A stretch of 64,000 nucleotides of DNA. Origin: Tenacibaculum aiptasiae (GTDB taxonomy: Bacteria > Bacteroidota > Bacteroidia > Flavobacteriales > Flavobacteriaceae). The stretch covers positions 200,168-264,167 of the forward strand of contig NZ_WAAU01000014.1 of the NCBI RefSeq assembly GCF_008806755.1, written 5' to 3'. Of the stretch, positions 50,657-58,936 are shown one piece after another (positions within the stretch are counted from its first letter, which is position 1; every line of letters starts with the position of its first letter). Made by a program: the position numbers and the translations under genes. The notes under the pieces were generated by a model. The model was given only the letters and a program-made list of their open reading frames with translations, did no database searches and was not told where the DNA came from.

Positions 50657-51904
50657 TTACTGAATAAAGCCTACTCCGGCTGTATTGTTGGTTTTTGGAT
50701 TGATTAAAATGAAAGTTCCATTAGCTTTGTTTTTCTGGTAAGAATCATAAAACAATGGTTTGCTAACTTTTAAGGTTACATCGCCAATTTCATTTAAAGT
50801 TAATTGTGATGGATTTTCTTCCTTACCTGAAAAATCTGTTTTTATGATGGACGATAAAGACATAATTTTTGCCTGTGCATCATTTACTCCATGTTTTATA
50901 TAATATTTATCAGAAGCTTGTAATGGATTTTTATCCATCCAACAAATTGTAGCAGTTAATTCTTTTGATACCGTAGGAACTTCTTTTGTTTTTACTAACA
51001 TGTCTCCACGACTTACATTTACATTGTCTTCCAAAGTAATAGTTACAGAACTTCCTCTTTTTACCTGTAAGTATTCTTTATCAAAAAAATGAATACTCTT
51101 TATTTTGGATTCAGTAGCAGAAGGTAATACAGTAACAGAATCGCCAACTGCTAAATTCCCTCCATAGATTTTACCAGCATAACCTCTGAAATCATGATAA
51201 TCATCTGTCTTAGGTCTGATTACTGTTTGTACAGGAAATCGTGTTTGTGATTGTTCTTCTATATCATCTGCTTGTAAACTTTCTAAATGATTTAGTAATG
51301 TTTCTCCTTTATACCAAGGAGTATTCTCTGATTTTTCAACTACATTATCTCCTTTTAATGCAGAAAGAGGGATAAAGGTTAACTGCTGGTTTTTATAAGC
51401 ACTCTTACTAGCTAAATACTCAATTTCATTTTTTATTTGATTAAACTTTTCTTCTGAATAATCAACTAAATCCATTTTGTTAATTGCTATTATTACATTT
51501 TTTACTCTCAATAAATTGTTAATGAAAAAATGACGATATGTTTGCTCTATAACTCCGTTTCGAGCATCTATCAAAACAATAGAAGCTTGTGAATTTGAAG
51601 CACCAGTAACCATATTTCTGGTGTATTCTATATGTCCAGGTGTATCAGCTATAATGAAACTTGTTTTTGGTGTTGAAAAATATATATGAGCTACATCTAT
51701 AGTAATTCCTTGTTCTCTTTCGGCAACCAAGCCATCGGTAGCTAATGAAAAATCTAAGTAATCAAAGCCTCTTTGTCTACTTTTTTCTTCAATGGCTTCT
51801 AGTTTGTCATCAGTTAATGAGTTAGTATCGTATAGTATACGACCGATTAATGTACTTTTACCATCATCGACACTACCTGCAGTTGCTATTTTTAGTACGT
51901 TCAT
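50657..51904 (-). CDS. cysN: sulfate adenylyltransferase subunit 1 (GTPase)
   Basis: This is a 415-residue EF-Tu-like GTPase that couples GTP hydrolysis to APS formation by CysD. Its motifs are G1 GSVDDGKSTLIGR, G3 DTPGH and G4 NKMD, followed by beta-barrel domains. The length excludes a fused CysC APS kinase. It follows cysD in the sulfate-activation block. Confidence 0.96.
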   Translation of the reverse strand: MNVLKIATAGSVDDGKSTLIGRILYDTNSLTDDKLEAIEEKSRQRGFDYLDFSLATDGLVAEREQGITIDVAHIYFSTPKTSFIIADTPGHIEYTRNMVTGASNSQASIVLIDARNGVIEQTYRHFFINNLLRVKNVIIAINKMDLVDYSEEKFNQIKNEIEYLASKSAYKNQQLTFIPLSALKGDNVVEKSENTPWYKGETLLNHLESLQADDIEEQSQTRFPVQTVIRPKTDDYHDFRGYAGKIYGGNLAVGDSVTVLPSATESKIKSIHFFDKEYLQVKRGSSVTITLEDNVNVSRGDMLVKTKEVPTVSKELTATICWMDKNPLQASDKYYIKHGVNDAQAKIMSLSSIIKTDFSGKEENPSQLTLNEIGDVTLKVSKPLFYDSYQKNKANGTFILINPKTNNTAGVGFIQ

Positions 51905-51957
51905 TTTATGTATTAGTTGTTGTGTAACAACTTGTGTTTAAATGTTTGTTATAAGTT

Positions 51958-52863
51958 TTAAAAGTATCCTTGTTGTTTTCTTTTTTCCATTGCAGCTTCC
52001 GATCGTTTGTCATCTATTCTAGCACCTCTTTCGGAAATTGTTGATACTTTAATTTCGTTTACTACGGTATTTATATCTACTGCATTGGACAGTACTGCAG
52101 CTGTACAGCTCATATCCCCAACTGTTCTAAAACGTACCATTCGTTCTTCAACTTTTTCATTTTCGTCTCTATAAACTACATCATCTTCTGCAGACCATAT
52201 AAGTCCATCTCTTAAAAATGTAGCTCTTTTGTGAGCGAAATAAATAGAAGGGATTTCGATATTCTCATCTCTTATGTAAGACCATACATCTAATTCTGTC
52301 CAGTTAGAAATAGGGAAGACCCTTACATTTTGTCCCAAATCAATTCTTCCGTTTAACATATCGAATAATTCTGGACGTTGATTTTTTTCATCCCATTGCC
52401 CAAAATCATCACGAACAGAGAAAATTCGTTCTTTAGCTCTTGCTTTCTCTTCATCTCTGCGCGCTCCACCGATACATGCATCAAAACCAAATTCATCAAT
52501 TGCATCTAATAACGTTTCTGTTTGCAGTATGTTTCGGCTAGCGTACTTTCCAGTTTCTTCTTTTACTCGACCTTTATCAATATTATCCTGAACATTTCTA
52601 ACAATTAAATCAACATTGAGGTCTTTTGCTAAACGATCTCTAAATTCTATTGTCTCAGGAAAATTATGTCCAGTATCTATATGTAAAAGGGGAAAAGGGA
52701 TTTTAGCAGGATAAAATGCTTTTTGGGCTAATCTTACTAATGTTATGCTATCTTTTCCACCAGAAAATAGTAAAACTGGTTTTTCAAATTGAGCAACAAC
52801 TTCTCTAAATATATATATGGCTTCGCTTTCTAAAGCTCCTACTTGTATTGTTTCTGTATTCAT
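51958..52863 (-). CDS. cysD: sulfate adenylyltransferase subunit 2
   Basis: This PP-loop enzyme forms APS from sulfate and ATP. The PP-loop is VLLFSGGKDSITLV, followed by LLHIDTGHNFPETIEFRD, GGARRDEEKARAKER and the C-terminal basic SERGARIDDKRSEAAMEKRK. I chose ATG 52863 (MNTETIQVG). The in-frame ATG at 52869 is equally possible, and the further-upstream one overlaps cysH. The stop-to-start gap to cysH is 11 bp. Confidence 0.95.
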   Translation of the reverse strand: MNTETIQVGALESEAIYIFREVVAQFEKPVLLFSGGKDSITLVRLAQKAFYPAKIPFPLLHIDTGHNFPETIEFRDRLAKDLNVDLIVRNVQDNIDKGRVKEETGKYASRNILQTETLLDAIDEFGFDACIGGARRDEEKARAKERIFSVRDDFGQWDEKNQRPELFDMLNGRIDLGQNVRVFPISNWTELDVWSYIRDENIEIPSIYFAHKRATFLRDGLIWSAEDDVVYRDENEKVEERMVRFRTVGDMSCTAAVLSNAVDINTVVNEIKVSTISERGARIDDKRSEAAMEKRKQQGYF

Positions 52864-52874
52864 AATCATATTCT

Positions 52875-53501
52875 TTAAATATGTAAACCACATTCTCTAT
52901 TACTTTCTACTTTTGTTGGATCGAAATATTTAAATTCATTTGGTAAATTATGTTGTTCTAAATATTCGTCTAATTCCTTATCTGACCAATGATAAAATGG
53001 ACTTACTTTTAAAATTCCATCTTTGCTAAAAGAGAGTATTCCTATATTATCTCTAAATGCTGTCTGCCCTTTTCTTAAATTGGTAAACCAAACTTCTGGT
53101 TGATGTTCTTTAATCGCTCTTTTAAATGGTTCTAGTTTCACTTGTTCTGTAAATAAAGCATGGTCTTTATGCTCTATTGAAGGGACTCCTAAAACAATAT
53201 TTCTATGAGCCACTGTTTGTTTAGGAACATATAAATGAACATTCAAGCCTAATTTTTCAATTAATTCCTCAGCGTGTTTGTAGGTTTGTGGTGTGTTGTA
53301 ACCTGTATCGCACCAAATAACCTTTATGTAAGGGTTTTTTCTAGACACTAAGTGTAAAATAGCTACTTCATAAGGTCTAAAGTTTGTTGTAATAATTGTT
53401 CTTTTCTTTAATTCGAAAACCCATTCTATAATTTGTTGTGGAGTTAACTTTGCTAACCCTTGGTTTAATTCTTCAATATTTAATTGACTTTCTAAGCTCA
53501 T
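52875..53501 (-). CDS. cysH: phosphoadenylyl-sulfate reductase
   Basis: This 208-residue enzyme reduces PAPS (or APS) to sulfite with thioredoxin. The start ITTNFRPYEVAILHL, the VIWCDTGYNTPQTY loop and the C-terminal catalytic ECGLHI are present. Only two Cys exist, and the CC...CxxC iron-sulfur cysteines of APS reductases are absent, so the sequence looks like the PAPS-specific class. I chose ATG 53501 because it overlaps the DUF2061 stop as ATGA. In-frame ATGs at 53513 and 53528 lie further inside that gene. No APS kinase is present in the window. Confidence 0.93.
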   Translation of the reverse strand: MSLESQLNIEELNQGLAKLTPQQIIEWVFELKKRTIITTNFRPYEVAILHLVSRKNPYIKVIWCDTGYNTPQTYKHAEELIEKLGLNVHLYVPKQTVAHRNIVLGVPSIEHKDHALFTEQVKLEPFKRAIKEHQPEVWFTNLRKGQTAFRDNIGILSFSKDGILKVSPFYHWSDKELDEYLEQHNLPNEFKYFDPTKVESNRECGLHI

Positions 53502-53752
53502 TTTTTGCCCCATTTTATTTTGTTCCAAACTCTTTCATGAAAAAAGTACAGCACCATTTTTGTAATTAACTCAATGCTTCCTATTGAAAATGCTGTGGTT
53601 ACTTCTCCGGTAATTAACCATGATATTAATATGGTATCTATTGTTCCTATAACTCTCCAGCTAATTGATTTTACAATGCTTCTCAATGGATTTTCAGAAG
53701 CTTTATCTAGAGTGTAATTTTTCTTATTTTCTATTATTTGTTCTAAAATCAT
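53498..53752 (-). CDS. DUF2061 small membrane protein
   Basis: This 84-residue protein has the DUF2061 core RSIVKSISWRVIGTIDTILI, two hydrophobic segments (~35-55 and ~60-75) and a basic C-terminus. The biochemical role is unknown. It is the first gene after the sulfate-operon promoter and overlaps cysH, which ties it to sulfate reduction by context. It might help sulfate entry or membrane association of the pathway, but that is inference. Confidence 0.88.
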   Translation of the reverse strand: MILEQIIENKKNYTLDKASENPLRSIVKSISWRVIGTIDTILISWLITGEVTTAFSIGSIELITKMVLYFFHERVWNKIKWGKK

Positions 53753-53768
53753 TTTTAAATTCTATTAC

Positions 53769-53872
53769 CCTATCGGATAACTAGGTTTTAAGAAGTGACA
53801 AATGTATACATTCATTTTAAATGTGAAAACATTTATTTGAAAATTTTACAATAGAATAACATTTGTGTTATT
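53769..53872 (-). promoter_or_regulatory. promoter and dyads of the DUF2061-cysHDN operon
   Basis: The -7 box TACATTTG (53806-53799) is a full match. Over the -33 area lies TAAATGT-GAAA-ACATTTA (53818-53835), and right after the Rrf2 stop lies AATAACA-TTTG-TGTTATT (53855-53872). Between the -7 box and the start, the plus strand reads CCTATCGGATAACTAGG (53770-53786), an imperfect dyad with CCTA/TAGG ends. All three are operator candidates. The Rrf2 gene ends just upstream. Confidence 0.5.
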
Positions 53873-54280
53873 TTACACTAAATCTGCTAGTGTATTATTA
53901 CGAAGTACTTGTAGGGTATTATCCCTAACTTGAATCATTAATTTATGTACTGAACATGCGTCTTCATCAGGGCAGTCATCACACTTTTCATAATAATTTA
54001 AGCTTACACAAGGGAGCATAGCAATAGGGCCTTCTAAAGTTCTGATAACATCAGTCATCTTAATTTCTGAGGCTTCTTTTAACATGTAATAACCTCCGCC
54101 TTTTCCTTTTTTGGCTCCTAAAAATCCTGCTTTTCGTAAGGTAAGTAATATACTTTCTAAAAATTTATGTGATATATTTTCACTCTCGGAAATAGTAGCT
54201 ATTTGTACTTTATTTCCTTTTTCTTGTCTTGCAATAAAGGTTAGTGCCTTTAAACCGTATTTTGTTTTCTTAGAAAGCAT
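53873..54280 (-). CDS. Rrf2 family transcriptional regulator
   Basis: This is a 135-residue winged-helix regulator beginning MLSKKTKYGLKALTFIA, with the recognition region SHKFLESILLTLRKAGFLGAKKGKGGGY. Its loop cysteines (CVSLNYYEKCDDCPDEDAC) exceed the usual three and could bind an iron-sulfur cluster. I chose ATG 54280 because a -7 box, TATTTTTG (54292-54285), separates it from an upstream ATG at 54295. Its place before the cys genes suggests control of sulfur assimilation in the manner of CymR or IscR relatives. The regulated effector is unknown. Confidence 0.9.
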   Translation of the reverse strand: MLSKKTKYGLKALTFIARQEKGNKVQIATISESENISHKFLESILLTLRKAGFLGAKKGKGGGYYMLKEASEIKMTDVIRTLEGPIAMLPCVSLNYYEKCDDCPDEDACSVHKLMIQVRDNTLQVLRNNTLADLV

Positions 54281-54307
54281 ATTACAAAAATACACTTTAT
54301 TTAGTTT

Positions 54308-55474
54308 TTAAGTATCTAATGCTTGTGTTAAATCGTTAATAATATCATCTATATTTTCTAAACCAACGGAACAGCGTACCAATCCGTTTGTAATACCAAC
54401 TTCTAACCTGTCTTCTTCACTCAACTTACTATGAGTTGTAGATGCAGGATGAGTAACTATGGTTCTTGTATCTCCTAAGTTTGCCGATAACGAACATAAC
54501 TTTATGGCATTTAGAAAGCTACGTCCAGCTTCAATTCCACCTTTAATTTCAAAAGCCACAATATTGCCTCCTAATTTCATTTGTTTTTTTGCTATTTCAT
54601 GTTGAGGATGTGATTTTAAAAAAGGATATTTTACAAGGTTTACCTTTGGATGTTTTTCTAAAAATGTAGCCACTTTTAAAGCATTTTCACAATGTTTTTC
54701 AACCCTGATACTTAAGGTTTCTAAACTTTTAGATAATACCCATGCATTAAAAGGCGACATAGCAGGGCCAGTATTTCTTGAAAAAAGATAAATTTCACGA
54801 ATCAATTCTTTTTTTCCAACGGTAATTCCTCCTAGAACTCTTCCTTGTCCATCAATTAATTTAGTAGCCGAATGAATAACTAAATCGGCACCAAACTTAA
54901 TTGGGTTTTGTAGGTAAGGAGTAGCAAAACAATTGTCAATTACTAAAAGTAAGTTGTGTTTTTTAGCAATGTTTCCTAGTAATTCTAAATCAATAATATC
55001 TACTGCTGGATTTGTAGGTGTTTCTGCATATAGAATTTTTGTATTTGGCTGAATTAACTGCTCAATTTTTTCAACTTCATTTATTTTGAAGTAGCTTGTT
55101 TCAATGTTCCATTTTGGTAAATATTTTGTAAATAAACTATGGGTTGACCCAAATACAGATCTACATGAAACAATATGATCTCCAGCATTTAATAAAGCTC
55201 CAAAAGTAGAAAATACAGCAGCCATTCCAGTGGCAAAAGCATAGCCAGCTTCAGCTCCTTCCATTTGCACTATTTTATTTACAAATTCTGTAGTATTTGG
55301 ATTTGAAAATCTACTGTATAGATTTTTATCTTTTTCTTCAGCAAAAGAAGCACGCATGTCTTCTGCATCATCAAACACAAAACTTGATGTTAAATATAAC
55401 GGAGTTGAATGCTCTGAAAATTGAGAGCGTTCAGTTTGTGTTCTAATAGCTTTTGTTTCGAAATGGTTGCTCAT
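54308..55474 (-). CDS. metZ: PLP-dependent trans-sulfuration enzyme (O-succinylhomoserine sulfhydrylase-like)
   Basis: This is a 388-residue Cys/Met metabolism PLP enzyme. The PLP lysine is in SATKLIDGQGRVLGG, and the family block RNTGPAMSPFNAWVLSKSLE follows with the late THPASTTHSKLSEE. The sequence fits MetZ/MetB-type enzymes that sulfhydrylate an activated homoserine or form cystathionine. A MetY is two genes upstream, so one of the two may act as cystathionine synthase. The substrate is not settled by sequence. Confidence 0.88.
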   Translation of the reverse strand: MSNHFETKAIRTQTERSQFSEHSTPLYLTSSFVFDDAEDMRASFAEEKDKNLYSRFSNPNTTEFVNKIVQMEGAEAGYAFATGMAAVFSTFGALLNAGDHIVSCRSVFGSTHSLFTKYLPKWNIETSYFKINEVEKIEQLIQPNTKILYAETPTNPAVDIIDLELLGNIAKKHNLLLVIDNCFATPYLQNPIKFGADLVIHSATKLIDGQGRVLGGITVGKKELIREIYLFSRNTGPAMSPFNAWVLSKSLETLSIRVEKHCENALKVATFLEKHPKVNLVKYPFLKSHPQHEIAKKQMKLGGNIVAFEIKGGIEAGRSFLNAIKLCSLSANLGDTRTIVTHPASTTHSKLSEEDRLEVGITNGLVRCSVGLENIDDIINDLTQALDT

Positions 55475-55514
55475 TATTTTTATATTTAAGAACTATTAAA
55501 TAGTGGTTTAATGT

Positions 55515-58500
55515 TTAGTTGTTGTTATTAGCTAATCGTAAAATATCTCCAAATACTCCTCTGGCTGTTACTTTTGCTCCAGCTCCAGCTCCTTGAATTA
55601 CAATTGGCTGTTCTCCGTAAGATTCTGTGTAAATTTCGAAAATAGCATCAGAGCCTTTTAAACTTCCAAGAGGTGAATTGATAGGAACAGAAGTTAGTTT
55701 TACACTTAAGTTTCCTTTTGTTTGTTGTAGGTCTCCAGATAAGTCTCCTATATATCTTAATACATGATTTGATTCTTGATTTTCTTTTAATTTTTGGAAA
55801 GAAAAATCTAATTTTTCTAAATCAGATAAAAAGGCTGTAGAAGAAATATTTTGAAGTTCTTTTGGAATTAAATTTTCTATTGAAATATCTTCAAATTCAT
55901 TTTCTAAGTCAAGTTCTCTGGCTAAAATCAATAGTTTTCTAGCAACGTCATTACCACATAAATCTTCGCGAGGGTCTGGTTCTGTTAACCCTTTATCTAT
56001 TGCTTCTTGTAACACCGTTGAAAATGCCGAGTTACTTGATGAATAATGATTGAATATATAACTTAGAGATCCAGAAAAAACACCTCTAATTCTGGTAATA
56101 TTTTCTCCTGAGTCATGTAATAATTTAATAGTGTCAATTAATGGTAATCCCGCACCAACATTGGTTTCGTATAGATATTTCTTATTGGTGTTTTCTAACG
56201 TTTTTCTCAGATTTTTATAAGACTTATATGATACTGTATTGGCTATTTTATTAGATGAAACCAAATCGAAACCAGCATTTACTAAAGGAATATAGTTATT
56301 AATAAAATCGGTACTTGCCGTATTGTCAACAGCAATTAAATTTTCTAAATGATTTTCTTTAGAGAAGTCAATAATATCTTGAACTATTGTGCTGCTTTCT
56401 TTTGAATCTTCTAAATCTTTGTTCCAACTTTTAGTTGCTCCATCTTTAGTTAAAAGTGCTTTTTTGGAGTTTGCAATAGCAAAAATATTTAATTGTATTT
56501 TTCGTTTTTCTAAAATGGCCTTTGCATTTTCTAATATTTGTTCTATCAGAGTTCCTCCAACTAAACCTTTACCAAAAAGAGCAATGTTTATTTTTTTAGA
56601 AATTCCAAAAACTTGTCCATGAATAACGTTTAAAGCTTTATGTAATTCTTCTTTTTTTACAACCAAACTAATATTTTTGCCTGTAACAGTATTATTAAAT
56701 AATAATGGTATTATTTGATTTTTGATTAAGGCATTATAAGGATGATGGAATTCACTTAAATCTTGTCCGATTATTGATATTACAGCAATATCTTTTACTA
56801 CAGATATTTTATGGACATCTTTGGTATAAAACTCATTTTCAAACTCTTTATTTAATGCTTTTACAGCTTCTTCAGCTCTGGTTTTTTCAACAACCAATCC
56901 AATGCCTCTTTCTGAAGATCCTTGAGAAATAAAACTAACACTAATATCAGAACTACTTAAGGTTTTAAAAATACGAGCATCAACACCAACTTTTCCTAAT
57001 AACCCCCTTCCTTCAAAGTTTAATAAAGCTACATTATCTAAAACAGATAATGATTTTATTCCTTTTGAAGTAGATTTAGAGGTTATTAAAGTTCCTTTGT
57101 CGTTAGGATTAAAGGTATTTAATATTCTCAAATTGATGTTTTTTTCAAGTAAAGGAATAATTGTTTTGGCATGTAAAATATTAGCACCAAAGTTTGCTAA
57201 TTCGTTTGCTTCAGAAAAAGAAAGGTTTTCTATCTTTTTAGCATCACTTACCAAATCTGGATTAGCTGTAAATATTCCATCAACATGTGTATAATTTTGT
57301 AATTCGTCAGCATCTAAATAATTAGCCAATAAAGATGCCGTATAATTACTACCATTTCTTCCAAGAGTGGTGGTTTCATTTTTTAAGTTTGAAGCAATAA
57401 AACCAGATACTACATTTACAGTAGTATTATTAAATTGGTTAAAATGTTTTTTAACATTCTCCTTAGAAACCTCTAAAATTGGTTGTGCATTACCAAAATT
57501 TTCATCGGTTTTTAATAATATTCTTGAATCTGTAGGATTTGCATTAATTCCTTTTTGCTGTAATAATTCAGAAACAGTTTTTATAGATAGTAATTCACCC
57601 TGTGCTAAAACTTCATCTTTTATTTTAATACTATAATCACCTAATAAGTTTACTCCTTCAAATAATTTCTCTAAACGAGAGAATTCTGAAGAAAAATCTA
57701 TTAATGGAGTTAATAGTGATTGTTCGTGTTTAAAAGCTTCAAGTTGTTGTTGGTATGCTTCGTTTTTAGCGGCCTTATTTAAAATGTCTTCTAAAGTATC
57801 GGTAGCATTTCCACGGGCAGAAACAACAACAGCAATGTTTTCACCATCATTAATTTTATTTTCTATAATAGAAATTACATTGTGTATTCCTTTGTTTGAC
57901 AATGATTTTCCACCAAATTTTAAAATTTTCATTTTGTTGTTTTTTGAATTTTTATTGAATATGGGTTCAATAATTTCTTTTAGTTGTTCGTATTCTATTA
58001 AAAAAGCATCATGACCGTGGTCAGAATTGATTTCATTATAAGTTACATTTGAATGTACTGTTGCAAGTTTTTTGTGTGTTTCTCTATTTTCTTCAGCAGT
58101 AAAAAACAAATCAGAATCAACGCCTATAATATGAATGTCGGCTTTTATCGTTTCTAACACGTTTAAAACTTTGCGTTCCTTGGTTACATCAATTGATTTT
58201 AATAATTGATTCATTAATTTATAAGATGCTAATTGATAGCGCTCTTGTAATTTTTTACCATGATGAAGTAACCAACTTTCTACATTGAAAATTTGTAATT
58301 CTTCATTTTTTGAACGCTGAAAACGTTTTTTAAAAGACTCTGGAGTACGGTAACAAAGCATCGCATGCATGCGAGCATCGTGTACAGGATTACTAGAATT
58401 GGTTAAAAACTGTTCTTGAATTTGACAATTTGCAATTAGCCAATCGGTAGATTTCCAATCTGTAGCAACAGGAATCAAGTGTTCAGTTATTGTTGGTTTT

Positions 58501-58913
58501 AAAACAGCCATTTCCCAAGCAATGCCTCCTCCTAAAGAACCACCAATTAAGGCAAATAGCTTTTTAATGTTTAGTTTTTCTAAGCCTAATAAAAAGATAT
58601 TGGCAATGTCTCTAGCTACAAAACTTTTATAATTATCTATTAAGAAATCATCATAACCATTACCAGGAATATTAAAACATAAAACAGTATACTTTTGAGT
58701 ATCTATCACTTTATTCTTTCCAATAATATCTTTCCACCAACCATTTTCGCCAGCAACATTGCTATTTCCTGTTAATGCATGATTAATTAGAATAACAGGA
58801 GCAGTACCCAAGTGTTTCCCAAACAACTGATAACTTAAAGGTATATCATTAAACTGGGCACCACTTCCTGTTGTGTAACTAAGAATATTTATATGTAATA
58901 ATTTGCTTTTCAT
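55515..58913 (-). CDS. thrA: homoserine O-acetyltransferase - aspartokinase - homoserine dehydrogenase fusion
   Basis: This 1132-residue protein carries three enzyme modules. Residues 1-~320 are an alpha/beta-hydrolase MetX with the nucleophile Ser in LIGGSLGGGIAWEM, Asp in VDSDLFF and His in SDHGHDAFLI. Residues 328-~765 are an aspartokinase (MKILKFGGKSLS) with ACT-type regulatory segments. Residues ~770-1132 are a homoserine dehydrogenase (INIALFGKGLVGGTL). The N-terminal linker IFNKNSKNNK is Asn/Lys-rich. Met328 follows an A-rich stretch that looks like an intergenic leader, so a separate ThrA might also be made. It covers aspartate to O-acetylhomoserine except for the semialdehyde dehydrogenase step. 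Confidence 0.92.
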   Translation of the reverse strand: MKSKLLHINILSYTTGSGAQFNDIPLSYQLFGKHLGTAPVILINHALTGNSNVAGENGWWKDIIGKNKVIDTQKYTVLCFNIPGNGYDDFLIDNYKSFVARDIANIFLLGLEKLNIKKLFALIGGSLGGGIAWEMAVLKPTITEHLIPVATDWKSTDWLIANCQIQEQFLTNSSNPVHDARMHAMLCYRTPESFKKRFQRSKNEELQIFNVESWLLHHGKKLQERYQLASYKLMNQLLKSIDVTKERKVLNVLETIKADIHIIGVDSDLFFTAEENRETHKKLATVHSNVTYNEINSDHGHDAFLIEYEQLKEIIEPIFNKNSKNNKMKILKFGGKSLSNKGIHNVISIIENKINDGENIAVVVSARGNATDTLEDILNKAAKNEAYQQQLEAFKHEQSLLTPLIDFSSEFSRLEKLFEGVNLLGDYSIKIKDEVLAQGELLSIKTVSELLQQKGINANPTDSRILLKTDENFGNAQPILEVSKENVKKHFNQFNNTTVNVVSGFIASNLKNETTTLGRNGSNYTASLLANYLDADELQNYTHVDGIFTANPDLVSDAKKIENLSFSEANELANFGANILHAKTIIPLLEKNINLRILNTFNPNDKGTLITSKSTSKGIKSLSVLDNVALLNFEGRGLLGKVGVDARIFKTLSSSDISVSFISQGSSERGIGLVVEKTRAEEAVKALNKEFENEFYTKDVHKISVVKDIAVISIIGQDLSEFHHPYNALIKNQIIPLLFNNTVTGKNISLVVKKEELHKALNVIHGQVFGISKKINIALFGKGLVGGTLIEQILENAKAILEKRKIQLNIFAIANSKKALLTKDGATKSWNKDLEDSKESSTIVQDIIDFSKENHLENLIAVDNTASTDFINNYIPLVNAGFDLVSSNKIANTVSYKSYKNLRKTLENTNKKYLYETNVGAGLPLIDTIKLLHDSGENITRIRGVFSGSLSYIFNHYSSSNSAFSTVLQEAIDKGLTEPDPREDLCGNDVARKLLILARELDLENEFEDISIENLIPKELQNISSTAFLSDLEKLDFSFQKLKENQESNHVLRYIGDLSGDLQQTKGNLSVKLTSVPINSPLGSLKGSDAIFEIYTESYGEQPIVIQGAGAGAKVTARGVFGDILRLANNNN

Positions 58914-58936
58914 TATTTAAAGTAGTCTTTAAACTT

